Of a stretch of DNA of 64,000 nucleotides, positions 63,466 through 64,000 are shown piece by piece. This DNA is from Photobacterium lutimaris (GTDB lineage: Bacteria; Pseudomonadota; Gammaproteobacteria; Enterobacterales; Vibrionaceae): contig NZ_PYMH01000002.1 in NCBI RefSeq assembly GCF_003025555.1, forward strand, positions 310,001 to 374,000. Reading direction: 5' to 3'. A program made the position numbers and the translations under genes. Under the pieces are notes generated by a model. That model was not told where the DNA came from and made no database searches. It worked only from the letters and a program-made list of their open reading frames with translations. How positions within the stretch are numbered: position 1 is the stretch's first letter; each line of letters starts with the position of its first letter.

Positions 63466-64000
63466 AGATAATTCCCTCAAGACTATATTGAATGGATTGT
63501 AGGATGACATAGGTCATTCCTACAGCGAATTAGTCGAGTCGGACAGAAGCCAGAAAACGCTAAATTAGCCTGCTTCTCCGCCCTCAATCCTAACTAGAGA
63601 CAAGTTTATGCCAACTTGCTGATTTCCGCCAACTTTTTTATGTCAACTTATCTTTAAATAATTGATTTTTGCTAGCACAAATAGGCCTATTCCATGCACC
63701 TTGTTGTGCTTATTACGAATAATTACTGGCAAAATTTGCTAAAAACTCGCCAACTTCCAACATATATTGCTGATATTATGTGTTGATGTAGAAATAACCG
63801 CTATCTATCAGAAAGTTACCGTATTTAGATTCAGATCAAAAAAATTACAACGCTCAGGACGAATTTATAAAACAATGACTTAAAAACACATCACTTTTTG
63901 CCTCATTGCCATTCTACTGGCACATCCCTATAAATCCCCTCTCAACCGCCCAGAGAGATGTCTGCTACCCTTCCCTCATTGACATCGCCTATCAGGCAAA
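63466..64000. other. Right-end intergenic region
   Basis: 535 bases, AT-rich, holding the ihfA promoter region. I see no convincing gene on either strand, no tRNA and no strong inverted repeat up to the window edge. Confidence 0.4.

Overview
The window looks like chromosomal DNA from a marine gammaproteobacterium of the Vibrionaceae, probably Photobacterium or a close relative. This is inferred from gene content and not from a database search. Pointers are a tandem glycine riboswitch ahead of a sodium:alanine/glycine symporter (the arrangement known upstream of Vibrio cholerae VC1422), an OmpU/OmpH-type porin, ihfA close to btuCD, ohr/ohrR, rlmC and a chitin-sugar operon. No tRNA, rRNA, CRISPR array or intact insertion sequence was seen.

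Layout. 0-6.2 kb: the 3' part of a GH18 chitinase-like gene with a degenerate catalytic motif, the riboswitch-controlled AGCS symporter, small enzymes, a HiPIP ferredoxin and the Hsp70 relative YegD. 6.2-14 kb: a LysE exporter, a tautomerase-like protein without Pro1, and a minus-strand operon (GH4 glycosidase, ChbG deacetylase, glucose-class PTS IIBC, TDT/SLAC1 anion channel, NagB) with a divergent LysR gene. It reads as uptake and breakdown of a chitin disaccharide to fructose-6-phosphate, ammonia and acetate. 14-28.4 kb: a DsbA-like lipoprotein, a porin, the split B12-dependent ribonucleotide reductase nrdJa-nrdJb behind a hairpin-rich leader, an OYE-family reductase, a DUF1275 protein, a long stand-alone RecX, an SGNH hydrolase, and a LacI regulator - operator - NhaC - MalY/PatB unit.

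28.4-36.8 kb: a frameshifted LysR gene, an ornithine/alanine racemase-like gene, an iadA-YfcC transporter pair, a decayed choloylglycine hydrolase plus LysR remnant, and a radical-SAM anaerobic sulfatase-maturase with no sulfatase nearby. 36.8-47 kb: an alpha/beta hydrolase-DUF2784 pair, ohr/ohrR, a group II intron fossil without its reverse transcriptase, an OprB-like porin with an exported amidohydrolase, a DUF3299 protein and an AraC regulator, a type I restriction (HsdR) fossil, and rlmC. 47-57 kb: LysR - octopine/nopaline-type dehydrogenase - a second YfcC paralogue, then two tandem paralogous DUF1800-DUF1501 operons. 57-64 kb: an outer-membrane beta-barrel protein, then the minus-strand run ihfA, astE, btuC, btuD, pepF.

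Themes. Nitrogenous scavenging recurs: chitin sugars, isoaspartyl dipeptides, opine-like compounds, succinylglutamate and oligopeptides. B12 recurs too: a B12-dependent reductase and the BtuCD importer. At least four loci are decaying or fossil: two LysR genes, the choloylglycine hydrolase and hsdR, besides the intron fragment. The least described items are the duplicated DUF1800-DUF1501 module, the TDT channel inside the chitin-sugar operon, the structured nrdJ leader and the enlarged first aptamer of the glycine riboswitch.
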